DNA of 64,000 nt from Pseudomonadota bacterium. Lineage in GTDB: Bacteria; Pseudomonadota; Alphaproteobacteria; Caulobacterales; Caulobacteraceae. The notes beneath the pieces are model-generated. The model was not told the DNA's origin and searched no databases. It worked only from the letters and a program-made list of their open reading frames with translations. The position numbers were made by a program, and so were the translations under genes. The stretch is from contig JAKBBV010000008.1 in NCBI GenBank assembly GCA_021808285.1, positions 1 to 64,000 on the forward strand. Direction: 5' to 3'. Position 1 is the stretch's first letter. Every line of letters starts with the position of its first letter. Positions 17,019 to 27,823 of the stretch are shown here, piece by piece.

Positions 17019-18590
17019 ATGAGTCTCCGCCTCACCTTGCCCCTCGCCCTGTTCTCGGCCCTGGCCTTGGCGGCGCCCCTGGATGCGGCCACAGCCATGC
17101 CGCCTGCCCCCCCGGGCGCCGACCCCGACACCCGAGCCTGGTGGGAGATAACCGGATCGCTCTCAGGCGATGAGATGGAGGGTCGGGATACTGGTTCCGC
17201 GGGCTATGCGCGCGCGGCGCAGAGGGTCCAGGACCTTTTCGCCGAGGCGGGTCTTAAGCCGGCTGGCGATTACGGTTCCTGGCGCCAAACCGTGCCGCTC
17301 GAGGAGGTTCGCGTCGAAAAGGCGGGCACGCGCTTCATCCTGCACGGTGGCGCCGCGGAGGCGAAGCCGCTCCGATTCCTGCACGATATCGATGTCCGTC
17401 CCACGAACGATCTGCCGCCCCACACCGACGCGTGGCTGAGCTTCGGCGGCTATTGCTCACCCTCGGACATGAGCCCGAGCATGAAGGACAAGATTGTGGT
17501 CTGCTTCGGGGCCCGAAGGGCTGGAGAGACCAGTGCGGCTGAACGGTTGCGCGCGGCGGCGGCGGTAGGCGCCATCGGGGTGATCGACGTGGACGATCCG
17601 GGATTCACCCTTGAGCCGGCGCGCTGGCCAGACGCCTATTCCCGACGCGTGACGATCGCGGGGTCACCCCCCCCGCCCTTTCCACGCCTGCTCGTTATCC
17701 GCCTCTCAGACGCCCGATTCGCCGATGTGATCGCCGGCTCCGGACACGACGCCCAAGCCCTGCTGACAGCCGGCGCCGCCGGACGCCCCCTGCCCGCTTT
17801 CGATATTCCCCAGAGGCTTGAGGTGGACACCCGGCTCAGCCGCCGGACCTTCAGCTCGGACAATGTCCTGGGGCTGTTGCCAGGGTCTGATCCCGCTTTG
17901 AAATCACAGGTTGTGGTCGTCTCGGCCCACCTAGACGGTTATGGTCATGGGGAAGCGGTGAACGGAGACGACATCTATAACGGCGCATTCGACGACGCCG
18001 CCTATGTGGCGACTCTGATCCGACTGGCGGACCAGCGTCACGGCCGGGGGTTCCGTCGTAGCGTTCTGTTCGCTGCCTTCACCGGTGAAGAAAAGGGGCT
18101 TCTGGGCGCGGTATGGTTCACGCGTCACCCCACGGTGCCCACAGCCGAGCTCGCTGCCGATATCAACCTCGACCAGCTTCGCCCGCTCTTCCCACTGAAG
18201 ATTCTGACCATGCACGCGGTGAATGACACCACGCTCGGCGCCACCGCTCGAGACGTGGCCGCAAGCCTTGGAATCGAGATTCGGCCTGATCGAGAGCCGG
18301 ATCGCCACCTTCTGATGCGAGCCGACCATTGGCCGTTCCTGCAGATCGGCGTGCCCGCCACCGGTTTCGTGTTCGGCTACGATTCCGGTACGGATGCCGA
18401 GCGGCGCTACCGCGAATGGTACCAAATCCGCTATCATCGACCGCAGGACGACATGACCCAGCCGATCGACTTCAAGGCGGCGGCGGATTTCAATACCTTC
18501 TTCTATCATCTGACCGCCGCCGTCGCGAACGCGCCGTCGCGACCCGCCTTTCTTCCCGACAGCCCCCTCAAGCCGAGATCGCCCGACTAA
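17019..18590 (+). CDS. Secreted M28-family metallopeptidase
   Basis: A 523-residue exported zinc aminopeptidase. The signal peptide is LTLPLALFSALALAAPLDAATA. A protease-associated (PA)-like insert lies in the middle (about 130-260), followed by the catalytic M28 domain. Zinc ligands and catalytic residues are visible in VVVSAHLDGYGH, YNGAFDDAAY, FAAFTGEEKGLLGA (Glu-Glu), NLDQ and the late His in YQIRYHRPQDDM. It probably degrades periplasmic or external peptides. The close spacing after the ABC exporter suggests cotranscription, though a functional link is not evident. The 3' end is 8 bases from the convergent DUF2141 gene. Confidence 0.9.
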   Translation: MSLRLTLPLALFSALALAAPLDAATAMPPAPPGADPDTRAWWEITGSLSGDEMEGRDTGSAGYARAAQRVQDLFAEAGLKPAGDYGSWRQTVPLEEVRVEKAGTRFILHGGAAEAKPLRFLHDIDVRPTNDLPPHTDAWLSFGGYCSPSDMSPSMKDKIVVCFGARRAGETSAAERLRAAAAVGAIGVIDVDDPGFTLEPARWPDAYSRRVTIAGSPPPPFPRLLVIRLSDARFADVIAGSGHDAQALLTAGAAGRPLPAFDIPQRLEVDTRLSRRTFSSDNVLGLLPGSDPALKSQVVVVSAHLDGYGHGEAVNGDDIYNGAFDDAAYVATLIRLADQRHGRGFRRSVLFAAFTGEEKGLLGAVWFTRHPTVPTAELAADINLDQLRPLFPLKILTMHAVNDTTLGATARDVAASLGIEIRPDREPDRHLLMRADHWPFLQIGVPATGFVFGYDSGTDAERRYREWYQIRYHRPQDDMTQPIDFKAAADFNTFFYHLTAAVANAPSRPAFLPDSPLKPRSPD

Positions 18591-18598
18591 ACCAGCGG

Positions 18599-19171
18599 CT
18601 ATTGCGGCCCTGACTGGCTTGGCTCCGGGTGTGGTTGCGAGGGGCCGCCGCCGGAGTCTCCAAACCAATAGCTGAGGTGGATGACGACCGTCGTATCGCC
18701 CGGCCCTACCTCGAAACTTGCGGCGCGGGCTGAAGGCGGAGCGAAGAACAGGTGCGGGTTGTTTGAAAACCCGTAGGGCTCGCGCGGCGCGAACAATGTG
18801 TGGTCAAAGCGATGGTTGCTATTAAGGTCGTCATAGATCGCCACGGCATAGCGTCCCGGCGCCGGCAGCCAGGTACAAAGGATCGTGGTCGGGGCCGTGG
18901 CCTCCGTGCGCCACACGGCGATCTCGCCCTTGGGCTTGAGGAACCGGGTCGGATCATCGGGGTAGAGCGTGGCTGTCATCAGGCCGCGCGTCTCCCGCAC
19001 GGCGTCGACGACAATCCTCAGACGCACCCCGCTAGGCTCCCCACGACAGGCGGTCTTGGCGGGGGTCGGAGACGCCGGCGGCGGCGCCTGGGCCTCAGCG
19101 CGTCCCTGCCAGACCAGAGGCGCGACCCCCAAGGCGCCAGCGATCCAGGGCGCGAGTCGGTGGACATTCAT
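18599..19171 (-). CDS. DUF2141 family exported protein
   Basis: A 190-residue protein with a signal peptide (APWIAGALGVAPLVWQGRAEAQA). The core, LRIVVDAVRETRGLMTATLYPDD and RYAVAIYDDLNSNHRFDHTLFAPREPYGFSNNP, is characteristic of DUF2141. The function of that family is unknown. A Pro/Ser/Gln-rich tail ends the protein. It is a monocistronic gene by position, convergent with the M28 peptidase. Confidence 0.85.
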   Translation of the reverse strand: MNVHRLAPWIAGALGVAPLVWQGRAEAQAPPPASPTPAKTACRGEPSGVRLRIVVDAVRETRGLMTATLYPDDPTRFLKPKGEIAVWRTEATAPTTILCTWLPAPGRYAVAIYDDLNSNHRFDHTLFAPREPYGFSNNPHLFFAPPSARAASFEVGPGDTTVVIHLSYWFGDSGGGPSQPHPEPSQSGPQ

Positions 19172-19344
19172 AACCGCGATGTCTCACCCGCATCCCATGA
19201 ATGAATCGTGAAACCGAACGTTCCGCAATCGGAGTCCGATGCAGACATGCGAACCTGCGGCAACAGCTGGTCCGCCTTGCTCCTGCTCACCCTAAAGGGT
19301 CCTCGGCAGGCGCCGAGCGCATATCGGCGCGAACCCAGAGCGCT

Positions 19345-20346
19345 TCAGGCGGCGTGATCGCGCCCATCTCCGGCGGCGGCGATCAGTTCCAAGGAGCGCA
19401 GGCGGGCGTTGAGGTCAAACATGGAGACGGCCACGATCAACTCGTCCGCCTGGGTGCGCTTGGCGAACCTTGCCAGTCCCGCGCGCACGGACGCCGGACC
19501 GCCGATCACGGCGCAGGATAGAGTGTGGTTGAGCACGGCCTGCGCCTCGGGACCCAGACTCGCATCATAGTTCTCCATGGGCGGCGGAAGGGGACCGGGG
19601 CGGCCGCTGCGCAGGGCGACAAAGGCCTGCTTAAGGGAGCTGGAGAGCCATGCAGCCTCGGCGTCAGAATCGGCGGCGATAACCGTCAGGGCGGCCATAA
19701 CCCTTGGCCTGGAGAGGCGCATCGAAGGCTGAAACGCCTGGCGATAGATCTGCAGCGCCTGGTCCAGCTGGGCCGGCGCAAAATGTGAGGCGAAGGCGAA
19801 AGGCAGACCGAGCGCGGCGGCAAGCTGTGCGCCGAAGAGACTTGAGCCGAGAATCCAGACCTCCGCATCTGCACCGGCGCCCGGAATCGCCCTGACCGCC
19901 TGCTGAGGCGAAGCGGGCTGGAGGAAATGCAGGAGTTCGACGACATCCTCGGGGAACCGATCAGCATCGCCCTGCAGACGCCGCCGCAGGGCCCGAGAAG
20001 TGAAGGGGTCGGTTCCCGGCGCCCTCCCGAGGCCCAGGTCCACCCGCCCAGGGTGCAGCGCCGCCAGAGTCCCGAACTGTTCGGCGATCACCAGGGGAGC
20101 GTGGTTGGGCAACATCACTCCGCCCGCGCCGATCCGGATCGTCTGGGTACCGGCGGCGACATGCGCCAGGGCCACCGCTGTCGCTGCGCTCGCGACCCCC
20201 GGCATGTTGTGATGCTCGGCCATCCAGAAGCGTCGAAATCCCAGCGCTTCAGCTTTCCGCGCCAGGGTCAGACTGGCGCTGAGCGCGCCCGCCGCATCGC
20301 CCCCCTCGACTATGGGGGCCAGGTCCAAAAGCGAAATCTCAGTCAT
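19345..20346 (-). CDS. Luciferase-like (LLM) flavin-dependent monooxygenase
   Basis: A 333-residue TIM-barrel oxidoreductase of the bacterial luciferase-like family. [75 protein letters not shown] is the standard N-terminal half of group 1 LLM proteins. The start is taken at [12 protein letters not shown] (20346); the ORF-track start 32 codons upstream lacks family resemblance. Substrate unknown. It is divergent from the Mur-ligase gene with about 60 bases between. Confidence 0.87.
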   Translation of the reverse strand: MTEISLLDLAPIVEGGDAAGALSASLTLARKAEALGFRRFWMAEHHNMPGVASAATAVALAHVAAGTQTIRIGAGGVMLPNHAPLVIAEQFGTLAALHPGRVDLGLGRAPGTDPFTSRALRRRLQGDADRFPEDVVELLHFLQPASPQQAVRAIPGAGADAEVWILGSSLFGAQLAAALGLPFAFASHFAPAQLDQALQIYRQAFQPSMRLSRPRVMAALTVIAADSDAEAAWLSSSLKQAFVALRSGRPGPLPPPMENYDASLGPEAQAVLNHTLSCAVIGGPASVRAGLARFAKRTQADELIVAVSMFDLNARLRSLELIAAAGDGRDHAA

Positions 20347-20407
20347 GATTCCGATATAGGCCCGGCGGGGCCAACGGGAAGCCGATGCTTTCCCCGGCCG
20401 CAAAGCA

Positions 20408-21853
20408 TTGTATCTATGCTCCGTGGTGTCTAGCGATCTCAAACGGCCCGGCCGCGCCTATTTCCTCGGAATCGCAGGTGCGGGCATGAGTGCGCTTGCC
20501 TCGCTCCTGAAGTCCGAGGGCTGGGAGGTGTCTGGTTCGGACAAAGACGTCTTCCCGCCAATGACCACCTATCTCGACAGGCTGGGCATTTCCTGGCGAG
20601 ACGGCTTCGACGCTGCGGCGCTCCCCGATCCTATCGACCTGGCTGTCATCGGCTCCAGCGCGAAACTGGACCTGCAAGACAATCCGGAGCTTGCCGAGAT
20701 CGCTCGCCGCGGCGTCCCCGCCATGGGATTTCCTCACTATTTGGGCCAGCACACCCGGGGGCGAGAGGTGATCGTCGTCGCCGGTAGCTTCGGCAAATCG
20801 ACCTTGACCACACTTTGCGCTCATCTCGCGCGGTGCGCAGGGCGGGATCCCGGCTATTTCATCGGCGCCGCACCGCTCGATCTGCCGGCATCAGGTCACT
20901 CTGGAACCTCGCCCGAGGTGTTCATCGAGGGCGACGAATACATCATCAGTCCGCAGGATCAGCGGCCGAAGTTTGCCCTCTACCATCCGCGCGGGGCGGT
21001 TCTGACATCGATTGTCCACGACCATGTCAACGTCTATCCCACTCTCAGGTCATACGAGGCCGCTTTCGCAGGCCTGATCTCCCAGCTCCCACCTGATGGC
21101 CCGTTGATTGCGGCGCGTGGACATGAGGCGATCCAGCGCCTGACTGAGGAGCGAGAGGTGATCTGGTACGGCGCAGCTCCAGGACCTGGCTATTTCGCTG
21201 ATCGCATCGTCATAGGTGAGACGACCCGCTTCGACCTTGTCACCCCGCGGGGAGGACGCATCCCCCTGACGACACAGCAACTGGGTCTGCACAATATTGA
21301 GAATCTCGTGGGCGCCTGCGCCCTGATGTTGGAGCGCGGCTGGGCGAACCCTCGTGATCTTCAGGCCGGCGCGGCGAGCTTCAAGGGCCTGGAACGGCGT
21401 CTTGACCGAAAAACCCAAACCTCCAGCGCACCGGTCTATGAGGGATTCGGGTCCTCCTACGAAAAGGCCCGTTCGGCCATAGACGCCGTCCGGCTCCATT
21501 TTCCCGACCGGACCATGATCACGGTGTTCGAGCCCCACACCTTCAGTTGGCGCAATCGCGAGGCCCTGGATTGGTACCGGCGAGTATTCGATGGAGTCGA
21601 TCAGGTGCTCATATTGCCGCCTCCCGTGCATGGGGCGGAGAGTCACGCCCAGCTCAGCGGGGCAGAGATCCTGCAGGCGGTGCGCCGCTCCGGAACTGCG
21701 GTCGAGGCGGCGGCCGACGGCGACGCAGTGATCGCGCGGCTTGACCAGATGATGACCGGAGAGGAGGTCGTGTTGCTGCTCTCATCGGGTCCCCTTGCGG
21801 GCCTGCCCGCCCGCCTGCCCAAGCACCTCGATGCGCGATTTGGGTCGTCCTGA
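20408..21853 (+). CDS. Mpl/MurC-type Mur ligase with altered signature motifs
   Basis: About 481 residues with the three-domain Mur ligase plan. It has an N-terminal dinucleotide-like fold ([17 protein letters not shown]), a central ATPase domain ([46 protein letters not shown]) and a C-terminal domain ([17 protein letters not shown]). The nearest family is Mpl, which ligates recovered murein tripeptide to UDP-MurNAc. The usual P-loop GTHGKTT reads GSFGKST here, and the usual DDFAHHPT segment reads EGFGSSYEK, so the substrate may differ. The start is uncertain: TTG at 20408, or GTG at 20423 or 20426, none with a clear ribosome site. Confidence 0.78.
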   Translation: MYLCSVVSSDLKRPGRAYFLGIAGAGMSALASLLKSEGWEVSGSDKDVFPPMTTYLDRLGISWRDGFDAAALPDPIDLAVIGSSAKLDLQDNPELAEIARRGVPAMGFPHYLGQHTRGREVIVVAGSFGKSTLTTLCAHLARCAGRDPGYFIGAAPLDLPASGHSGTSPEVFIEGDEYIISPQDQRPKFALYHPRGAVLTSIVHDHVNVYPTLRSYEAAFAGLISQLPPDGPLIAARGHEAIQRLTEEREVIWYGAAPGPGYFADRIVIGETTRFDLVTPRGGRIPLTTQQLGLHNIENLVGACALMLERGWANPRDLQAGAASFKGLERRLDRKTQTSSAPVYEGFGSSYEKARSAIDAVRLHFPDRTMITVFEPHTFSWRNREALDWYRRVFDGVDQVLILPPPVHGAESHAQLSGAEILQAVRRSGTAVEAAADGDAVIARLDQMMTGEEVVLLLSSGPLAGLPARLPKHLDARFGSS

Positions 21854-21971
21854 AGGCGGACCGAACGTTCCGAGCCAGGAACGCCCCTTGCGCACTCGCG
21901 TTTACCATCGGTGACCTCTCGACGGTCCGCCCGACATACGCCGACCGCTCGCAGCGAAGGAGAGCTTTCAC

Positions 21972-22541
21972 ATGGACATGAACCGTCGATCCCTTGGCCT
22001 TGGCGCCCTTGGCCTCGCCGCCGCGGGCCTGCCGCTCACGCTGGCAAGCCCGGCCCTGGCCGACCCACGACAACGTCTCGTGGAGCGGGCGCGCACCGAT
22101 CTCAATCTGCTGCTCCAGGAGGAGCCTCGTTCACGTCTGTTCGATGCGAAATGCCGCGCTGTTCTGGTTTTCCCCTCAATCCTCAAGGCGGGCTTCATCT
22201 TCGGCGGCGAAACAGGAAATGGCGTACTGCTCGATCGCAATGGCGCGCCGTTGGACTTCTACAACCTAAGCGGAGGGTCATGGGGCCTGCAGATCGGTGG
22301 ACAGGACTTTTCCTACGCCCTGTTCTTCATGACCGATTCTTCTATGAACTATCTGCATCGCGTCGACGGTTTCGCGATCGGGACCGGCCCAAGCGTCGTG
22401 GTGCTCAATAAGGGCGCCGCCGCCTCCGCCGACAGCACCACGCTCAGCCACGACGTCTATGCCTTCCCCTTCAACGGCAAGGGTCTGATGGCCGACCTGA
22501 CCCTGCAGGGGACAAAGATCACCCGCATCCACCCCCGTTGA
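21972..22541 (+). CDS. SYLF (Ysc84-like) domain exported protein
   Basis: A 189-residue protein with an N-terminal export signal (NRRSLGLGALGLAAAGLPLTLASPALA) containing an Arg pair that could be read by the Tat system. The mature part has the SYLF hallmark LFDAKCRAVLVFPSILKAGFIFGGETGNGVLL and FMTDSSMNYLHRVDGFAIGTGPSVVVL. SYLF domains bind phosphoinositide-type lipids in eukaryotes; bacterial versions are periplasmic and of unclear role. A Shine-Dalgarno AAGGAG lies about 10 bases before the ATG. Monocistronic by position. Confidence 0.87.
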   Translation: MDMNRRSLGLGALGLAAAGLPLTLASPALADPRQRLVERARTDLNLLLQEEPRSRLFDAKCRAVLVFPSILKAGFIFGGETGNGVLLDRNGAPLDFYNLSGGSWGLQIGGQDFSYALFFMTDSSMNYLHRVDGFAIGTGPSVVVLNKGAAASADSTTLSHDVYAFPFNGKGLMADLTLQGTKITRIHPR

Positions 22542-22566
22542 GGGCGAAAAGGAAACGGCGCCACGC

Positions 22567-23343
22567 TCAACGGCCAGTGAATCGGGGCGGCCGCTTTTCG
22601 ATGAAGGCGGCCATGCCCTCCTTCTGGTCTTCAAAAGCGAACAAGGAGTGGAATAGGCGCCGCTCGAGTTTCACCCCTTGCGAAAGGGGCGTTTCATAGG
22701 CGGCGCATACCATCTCTTTGGTAAGCATAACGGCATTGGGAGACAAAGCGGCGATCTTACGCGCGGCTTCGAGGGCAGTGGGCAGAAGCTCCGTCAGGGG
22801 CGTGACCCGACTCACCAGACCGCAGCGCTCGGCTTCAGCGGCGTCCATCATCCGACCCGTAAGGACCATATCCATGGCCTTGGACTTGCCGACAAAGCGG
22901 GGAAGGCGCTGCGTGCCGCCGGCGCCGGGCGACACGGCGAGGGTGATCTCCGGCTGACCGAAACGGGCATTGTCCGCGGCGATGATGAAATCGCACATCA
23001 TGGCCAATTCGCACCCTCCGCCCAGGGCATAGCCGGCCACAGCGGCGATCACCGGCTTGCGGCACCGCGTGACCCGCTCCCAATTGCGGGTGATGAAGTC
23101 CTCACCAAATACCTCCGCATAGGACTTTTCCGCCATCTCCTTGATGTCGGCGCCGGCGGCGAAGGCGCGGTCGGAACCGGTAATGACCAGGCAGCGCACC
23201 TCTGGATCGGCCTCAGCGGTGTCGAGCGCCGCTGTAAGTTCGTCCATGAGTTGGCCGTTCAGGGCGTTCAGCGCCGCCGGTCGGTTGAGGCGGATGAGGC
23301 ACACCGCCCCTGTGGTTTCCACCAGAAGAGTCTCATAGGTCAT
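22567..23343 (-). CDS. Enoyl-CoA hydratase (valine catabolism context)
   Basis: A 258-residue crotonase. Oxyanion-hole residues are in [10 protein letters not shown] and [14 protein letters not shown], and the two catalytic Glu residues in GGGCEL and [21 protein letters not shown]. It hydrates short enoyl-CoA; in this operon the likely substrate is methacrylyl-CoA from valine. It is the last gene of the mmsA operon, 26 bases after the hydrolase. It could equally serve general short-chain beta-oxidation. Confidence 0.92.
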   Translation of the reverse strand: MTYETLLVETTGAVCLIRLNRPAALNALNGQLMDELTAALDTAEADPEVRCLVITGSDRAFAAGADIKEMAEKSYAEVFGEDFITRNWERVTRCRKPVIAAVAGYALGGGCELAMMCDFIIAADNARFGQPEITLAVSPGAGGTQRLPRFVGKSKAMDMVLTGRMMDAAEAERCGLVSRVTPLTELLPTALEAARKIAALSPNAVMLTKEMVCAAYETPLSQGVKLERRLFHSLFAFEDQKEGMAAFIEKRPPRFTGR

Positions 23344-23369
23344 GGCGGGGGCAAGCTCCGAAGCGAGGG

Positions 23370-24428
23370 TCAGGCGAGGTCAGGAAGAGGCGTCCACTCC
23401 CGCTGCAGCGGAAGCGGAGCGAAGACGGCGTCCAGCATGGCTCGGCTCACGCCCTCCAGTGTCGCTGGAGACCAGAGGGGGCGGTTGTCCTTGTCGCGGA
23501 TCACCGCGCGCACGCCTTCCCGAAAATCGTGGGACATGACCATACGAGCGCCAATTCGCATTTCCTGACGCATCTCTGCGGCGAAGTCCGGTATGGACGC
23601 CCCCTCCTCCACCTGCCTAAGTGCGGTCTTGAGGCTGAGCGGGGATCGCGCGTCGAGGAGGGCCAGTTCAGCGCGAGCGAAGGCGCCAGAATCCGCCGCC
23701 ATTGCGGCGCGGATCGCTTCAAGAGTGTGCCCGCCGTACAGACGGTCGATGTCCGACCGTATCGCCTGTACCGGCGCGGCTTCCGTCAAATGCTGCGCGA
23801 ACCTGTTCAGGATCATCTCAACCTCACCTGGCCGCGCCAGAAGCTCGCCCTTCATCGTCTCGAGAGACGACGCCGCGATGCTGTGTGTGGCCAGTCCGAG
23901 GAACAGACAGTCGGCCGCCTCGAGCCGCGCTCCGGTGAGCGCCAGCCAGACGCCGGTACGGCCCGGCAGCCGCGACAAATGCCAGCCGCCCCCCACATCC
24001 GGGAACAGACCGATGGCCGTTTCGGGCATGGCCAGCCGGGTGCGCTCGGTGGCGATGCGATAGCGGGCAGGCAGGGCGAGGCCTACCCCGCCGCCCATGG
24101 TCACACCGTCCATGATCGCAATGACGGGCTTGGGAAAAACCATCAGCAGATGATTGAGACGGTATTCTCGGAAGAAGAAGTCACAGGCCGCCTCTCCCCC
24201 CTCGGCCGCGCTGTCCGCCAGGAACCTGATATCGCCGCCGGCGCAAAAGCCGCGCTCCCCCGAATGGTCGATCAGGATGGCTTGGACCGCGGGATCGAGC
24301 CTCCAACCCAGCAGCGCCTCGGTCATGGCCTGCACCATGGCGGTGTTCAGGGCGTGCAAGGCGTTGGGACGGTTGAGCGTGACCCGCCCGATGGCGCCCT
24401 CCACGCGGCAGATGACCTCATCGGTCAT
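23370..24428 (-). CDS. 3-hydroxyisobutyryl-CoA hydrolase
   Basis: A 352-residue member of the HIBCH branch of the crotonase superfamily, longer than true hydratases. Diagnostic are [42 protein letters not shown], and [23 protein letters not shown] with the catalytic Glu. It removes CoA from 3-hydroxyisobutyryl-CoA in valine breakdown. Its ATG overlaps the stop of the acyl-CoA dehydrogenase (ATGA), so the two are translationally coupled. Confidence 0.92.
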   Translation of the reverse strand: MTDEVICRVEGAIGRVTLNRPNALHALNTAMVQAMTEALLGWRLDPAVQAILIDHSGERGFCAGGDIRFLADSAAEGGEAACDFFFREYRLNHLLMVFPKPVIAIMDGVTMGGGVGLALPARYRIATERTRLAMPETAIGLFPDVGGGWHLSRLPGRTGVWLALTGARLEAADCLFLGLATHSIAASSLETMKGELLARPGEVEMILNRFAQHLTEAAPVQAIRSDIDRLYGGHTLEAIRAAMAADSGAFARAELALLDARSPLSLKTALRQVEEGASIPDFAAEMRQEMRIGARMVMSHDFREGVRAVIRDKDNRPLWSPATLEGVSRAMLDAVFAPLPLQREWTPLPDLA

Positions 24429-25564
24429 GTGCGCAGAAGCTCCCGGGCGATGATCACGCGCATGATCTCGTTCGTCCCCTCAAGGATCTGGTGCACGCGG
24501 AGGTCGCGGACCACCCTCTCGAGGGGATAGTCCTTGAGGTAACCATAGCCGCCGTGGAGTTGAAGCGCGTCATTGGCGATCCGGAAACCGGCGTCAGTCG
24601 CGAACCGCTTGGCCATGGCGCAAAGGCGCGTCGCGGAGGGGTCGCCGGCGTCGAGCGCGCTCGCGCCGCGGCGGACCATCAGCCGCGCGGCCTCCAGGTC
24701 CGTGGCCATGTCCGCCAAACGAAACTGCAGGGCCTGGAAATCGGCCAGCGGCTGACCAAACTGCCGCCGGCTCTGAAGATACGCCTTGGCCGTTTCCAGG
24801 GCGAAACCCGCACCTCCGAGCGAGCACGAAGCGATATTCAGCCGCCCGCCATCGAGGCCCATCATGGCCATGCGAAAGCCCTCGCCCTCTTCGCCCAGAC
24901 GGTTGGCCGCCGGCGTGCGGACATTGTCAAAATGCACCATGGCCGTCGGCTGGCTGTTCCAGCCCATCTTGCGCTCCGGCGCCCCGAAACTGAGGCCAGG
25001 CGCGCCCTTTTCCACCAAAATAGCGGAGACTCCGCGCGCACCTTCCCCGCCGGTTCGCGCCATGACCACATAGAGATCCGAGACTCCGGCGCCAGAGATG
25101 AAGGCCTTTGACCCATTCAGGACATAGGTGTCGCCCTCGCGGCGGGCGCTCGTGCGCAAGGAGGCCGCATCCGAGCCGGAGGACGGCTCGGTGAGGCAAT
25201 AAGAGGCGATCATCTCCATGGTCGTGAGCCGAGGCAAGTACCTGCGCCGAGTGGTCTCGCTGCCGAACCGGTCGATCATCCAGGAAGCCATATTGTGGAT
25301 CGACAGGAACGCCGCGGTTGAGACGTCTCCTTGGCTAAGCGCCTCGAAAATCAGCGTCGCCTCGAGCCTTCCCAGCGCGGCCCCTCCCACATCTTCCTGC
25401 ACATAGATGCCCGCCAGCCCCAGAGCCGCCGCGGCGCGCAGGGTGTCGACCGGAAAGATCTTGTCCTCGTCCCAGCGGGCGGAATGCGGCGCAAGATGCT
25501 CGGCGGCAAAACCTCGGGCCATCTCGAAGATCGCCGCCTGTTCCTCAGTCAGAGCGAAATTCAT
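24425..25564 (-). CDS. Acyl-CoA dehydrogenase, likely isobutyryl-CoA dehydrogenase
   Basis: A 379-residue FAD flavoenzyme, full length for the family. Motifs include [17 protein letters not shown] (FAD/substrate loop), [17 protein letters not shown], the [16 protein letters not shown] stretch and the C-terminal [19 protein letters not shown]. The Glu in ILEGTNE is the usual catalytic base position for short-chain enzymes. The flanking HIBCH and mmsA genes indicate isobutyryl-CoA as substrate. Electrons would go to electron-transfer flavoprotein, which is not encoded in this window. Confidence 0.9.
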   Translation of the reverse strand: MNFALTEEQAAIFEMARGFAAEHLAPHSARWDEDKIFPVDTLRAAAALGLAGIYVQEDVGGAALGRLEATLIFEALSQGDVSTAAFLSIHNMASWMIDRFGSETTRRRYLPRLTTMEMIASYCLTEPSSGSDAASLRTSARREGDTYVLNGSKAFISGAGVSDLYVVMARTGGEGARGVSAILVEKGAPGLSFGAPERKMGWNSQPTAMVHFDNVRTPAANRLGEEGEGFRMAMMGLDGGRLNIASCSLGGAGFALETAKAYLQSRRQFGQPLADFQALQFRLADMATDLEAARLMVRRGASALDAGDPSATRLCAMAKRFATDAGFRIANDALQLHGGYGYLKDYPLERVVRDLRVHQILEGTNEIMRVIIARELLRT

Positions 25565-25582
25565 CGCGGGCTCCCGGCCTGC

Positions 25583-27082
25583 CTAGCGCATTGTCGGGAT
25601 GACGAAGGCGGAATCCTCGACCTCGCCCTCAGGCCAGCGCGCCGTGACGGTCTTGACCTTGGTGTAGAACTTTACTCCCTCCATGCCGTGCTGATTGGTG
25701 TCGCCAAAGGCGCTTCGCTTCCAGCCGCCAAAGGTGTGATACGCCACGGGCACCGGGATCGGCACATTGATCCCCACCATTCCAACGTCCACCCGGGCGG
25801 CGAAATCACGCGCCGCCTTGCCGTTACGCGTGTAGATGGCCACACCGTTGCCATAGGGGTGAGCCGAGGGCAGCCGCAGCGCGTCTTCGAAGCTGTTGGC
25901 GCGGGCGATCTGTAGGACGGGACCGAAGATCTCCTCCTGATAGGTGGTCATGTCAGAACGAACATGATCAAAAAGGGTCGGACCAATGAAAAAGCCCTTT
26001 TCGTAGCCCTGCAGGGTGAAACCCCGGCCGTCGACGACCAGCTCCGCGCCCTCCAAGATGCCCTTGGCGATGGAGCTCTCGACCCGATCCTTGTGCGCCG
26101 CTGTGACGACTGGCCCATACTGGGCGTCGGGATCGGTGGAGACGCCGACTTTCAGCCCTTCGATGCCCTTGACCAGACGCTCCCGCAAGGCCAGCGCGGT
26201 CTTCTCACCCACGGGAACGACGACGGGAAGCGCCATGCAGCGCTCGCCGGCCGAGCCGTAAGCCGCGCCCAATATGTCATTCGTCGCCTGGTCCAGATCG
26301 GCGTCAGGCAGAACGATGCCATGGTTCTTGGCCCCACCCATGGCCTGGACGCGTTTGCCGTAGGCGGCTCCCGTTCGATAGACGTAATGCGCGATATCTG
26401 ACGAGCCGACGAAGCTCACTGCGCGGATCAGCGGATGGGTGAGGATGGCGTCGACCACGGCCTTATCGCCCTGAACGACATTTAGAACCCCCGCCGGCGC
26501 GCCAGCCTCCATCATCAGCTCAGCCAGACGCAACGGGACGCTGGGGTCCTTCTCCGACGGCTTCAGGATGAAGCTATTTCCGACCGCTATGGCGATGCCG
26601 AACATCCACATCGGAATCATCGCCGGGAAGTTGAATGGAGTGATCCCAGCGACCACCCCCAGGGGTTGGCGCATGGAGTAGACATCGATGCCCGGGCCCG
26701 CCCCTTCGGTATATTCGCCCTTGAGCGCGTGGGGGATGCCGCACGCGAACTCGATCACCTCCAGACCGCGCTGAACGTCCCCGCGCGAGTCGGCGATGAC
26801 CTTGCCATGTTCGGCGGACAATAGGGCCGCCAGTTCATCCATACGCGCCTCCACGAGGCGCTTGAATTCGAACATGACCCGAGCTCTGCGCTGGGGATTT
26901 AGCTGGGCCCAGCCGGTCTGAGCCCGGGCGGCAGCCTGCGCCGCGTCGTCGACCAAGGCCGCGTCACCCATGGCCACACGCGCCTGCACCGCCCCGCTAT
27001 TGGGGTCGAAGACATCGCCCCGCCCCGCACCGGGCGGACCGCCGACGATGGCGCCGTTCACGAAATGTCCGATCTCACGCAT
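25583..27082 (-). CDS. mmsA: Methylmalonate-semialdehyde dehydrogenase (CoA-acylating)
   Basis: About 499 residues of the aldehyde dehydrogenase superfamily. It converts methylmalonate semialdehyde to propionyl-CoA in valine and myo-inositol breakdown. Family features are ITPFNFPAMIPMWMFGIAIAVGNSFILKPSEKDPS, SFVGSSDIAHYVY, the mmsA-type QAMGGAKNHGIVLPDAD, the catalytic Cys in GSAGERCMALPVVV, and the C-terminal FGGWKRSAFGDTNQHG. It is the first gene of the valine operon. The ATG at 27082 (MREIGHF) is taken; GTG at 27100 is an alternative. The divergent purE gene is about 250 bases away. Confidence 0.94.
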   Translation of the reverse strand: MREIGHFVNGAIVGGPPGAGRGDVFDPNSGAVQARVAMGDAALVDDAAQAAARAQTGWAQLNPQRRARVMFEFKRLVEARMDELAALLSAEHGKVIADSRGDVQRGLEVIEFACGIPHALKGEYTEGAGPGIDVYSMRQPLGVVAGITPFNFPAMIPMWMFGIAIAVGNSFILKPSEKDPSVPLRLAELMMEAGAPAGVLNVVQGDKAVVDAILTHPLIRAVSFVGSSDIAHYVYRTGAAYGKRVQAMGGAKNHGIVLPDADLDQATNDILGAAYGSAGERCMALPVVVPVGEKTALALRERLVKGIEGLKVGVSTDPDAQYGPVVTAAHKDRVESSIAKGILEGAELVVDGRGFTLQGYEKGFFIGPTLFDHVRSDMTTYQEEIFGPVLQIARANSFEDALRLPSAHPYGNGVAIYTRNGKAARDFAARVDVGMVGINVPIPVPVAYHTFGGWKRSAFGDTNQHGMEGVKFYTKVKTVTARWPEGEVEDSAFVIPTMR

Positions 27083-27331
27083 CACTGGGTTTATCTCCAC
27101 TCCCGCGGTGCAGGGAGCACGCCGGGAACCGCGCTAAAGCCGCTGCTCTAGGCCTGTGATCCGACCGACACAACGCCCGGGCCTGAGAGACGAACGCACC
27201 ACGCCTCGCCATTGCCCGCGCCAAGCCCTCGCCTGTAAGATGTATCCGGTCGTCAATACAGCTTTGGCCGCACGCTTGACGCCTTGACGCGTCCGAAAGC
27301 GGGACCCCAACCGGAAAGGACCCGACCAGGC

Positions 27332-27823
27332 ATGAGCCAGACGCCGCGCGTGGCGATCATTATGGGCAGTCGTTCGGACTGGCCTACCCTGAAGGGCGCA
27401 GCGGAAGCCCTCGACGCCCTTGGTGTGACCTATATGGCCCGGGTGGTATCGGCGCATCGCACTCCTCAACGCCTCTACACATTCGCGACAGGCGCCCAAG
27501 CGTCAGGATTCCAGGTGATCATCGCCGGCGCGGGCGGCGCCGCCCACCTGCCCGGTATGACCGCGTCCATGACCAATCTGCCCGTACTCGGCGTCCCGGT
27601 GGAATCGAAATCTCTGGCGGGCCTGGATTCCCTGCTCTCGATCGTCCAGATGCCCGGCGGTGTACCCGTCGGAGCCCTGGCCATAGGCGGACCCGGCGCG
27701 CGCAATGCAGGCCTCCTCGCCGCCCGCATCCTCGCCCTCTCGGACCCTGTGCTGGCTGAGCGTCTGGAGGCGCAAAGCCGCGCCCAGACGGAGTCCGTGC
27801 CAGAGACGGTGGAGGACGCGTGA
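27332..27823 (+). CDS. purE: N5-carboxyaminoimidazole ribonucleotide mutase
   Basis: A 163-residue class I PurE that converts N5-CAIR to CAIR in purine synthesis. The phosphate-binding start [26 protein letters not shown] and [30 protein letters not shown] are all intact, including the catalytic His in SAHRT. The start at ATG 27332 has AAAGGA about 12 bases upstream and fits the family N-terminus; the ORF-track start at 27284 does not. The 3' end overlaps purK by four bases (GTGA). Two near-copies of CTTGACGC precede the gene at about 27278-27293 and could include a -35 element. Confidence 0.95.
   Translation: MSQTPRVAIIMGSRSDWPTLKGAAEALDALGVTYMARVVSAHRTPQRLYTFATGAQASGFQVIIAGAGGAAHLPGMTASMTNLPVLGVPVESKSLAGLDSLLSIVQMPGGVPVGALAIGGPGARNAGLLAARILALSDPVLAERLEAQSRAQTESVPETVEDA

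Noticed and set aside
27134-27499. 121-residue minus-strand ORF upstream of purE
   Set aside because: Overlaps the purE start and has no family resemblance; compositionally typical of noise in GC-rich DNA.
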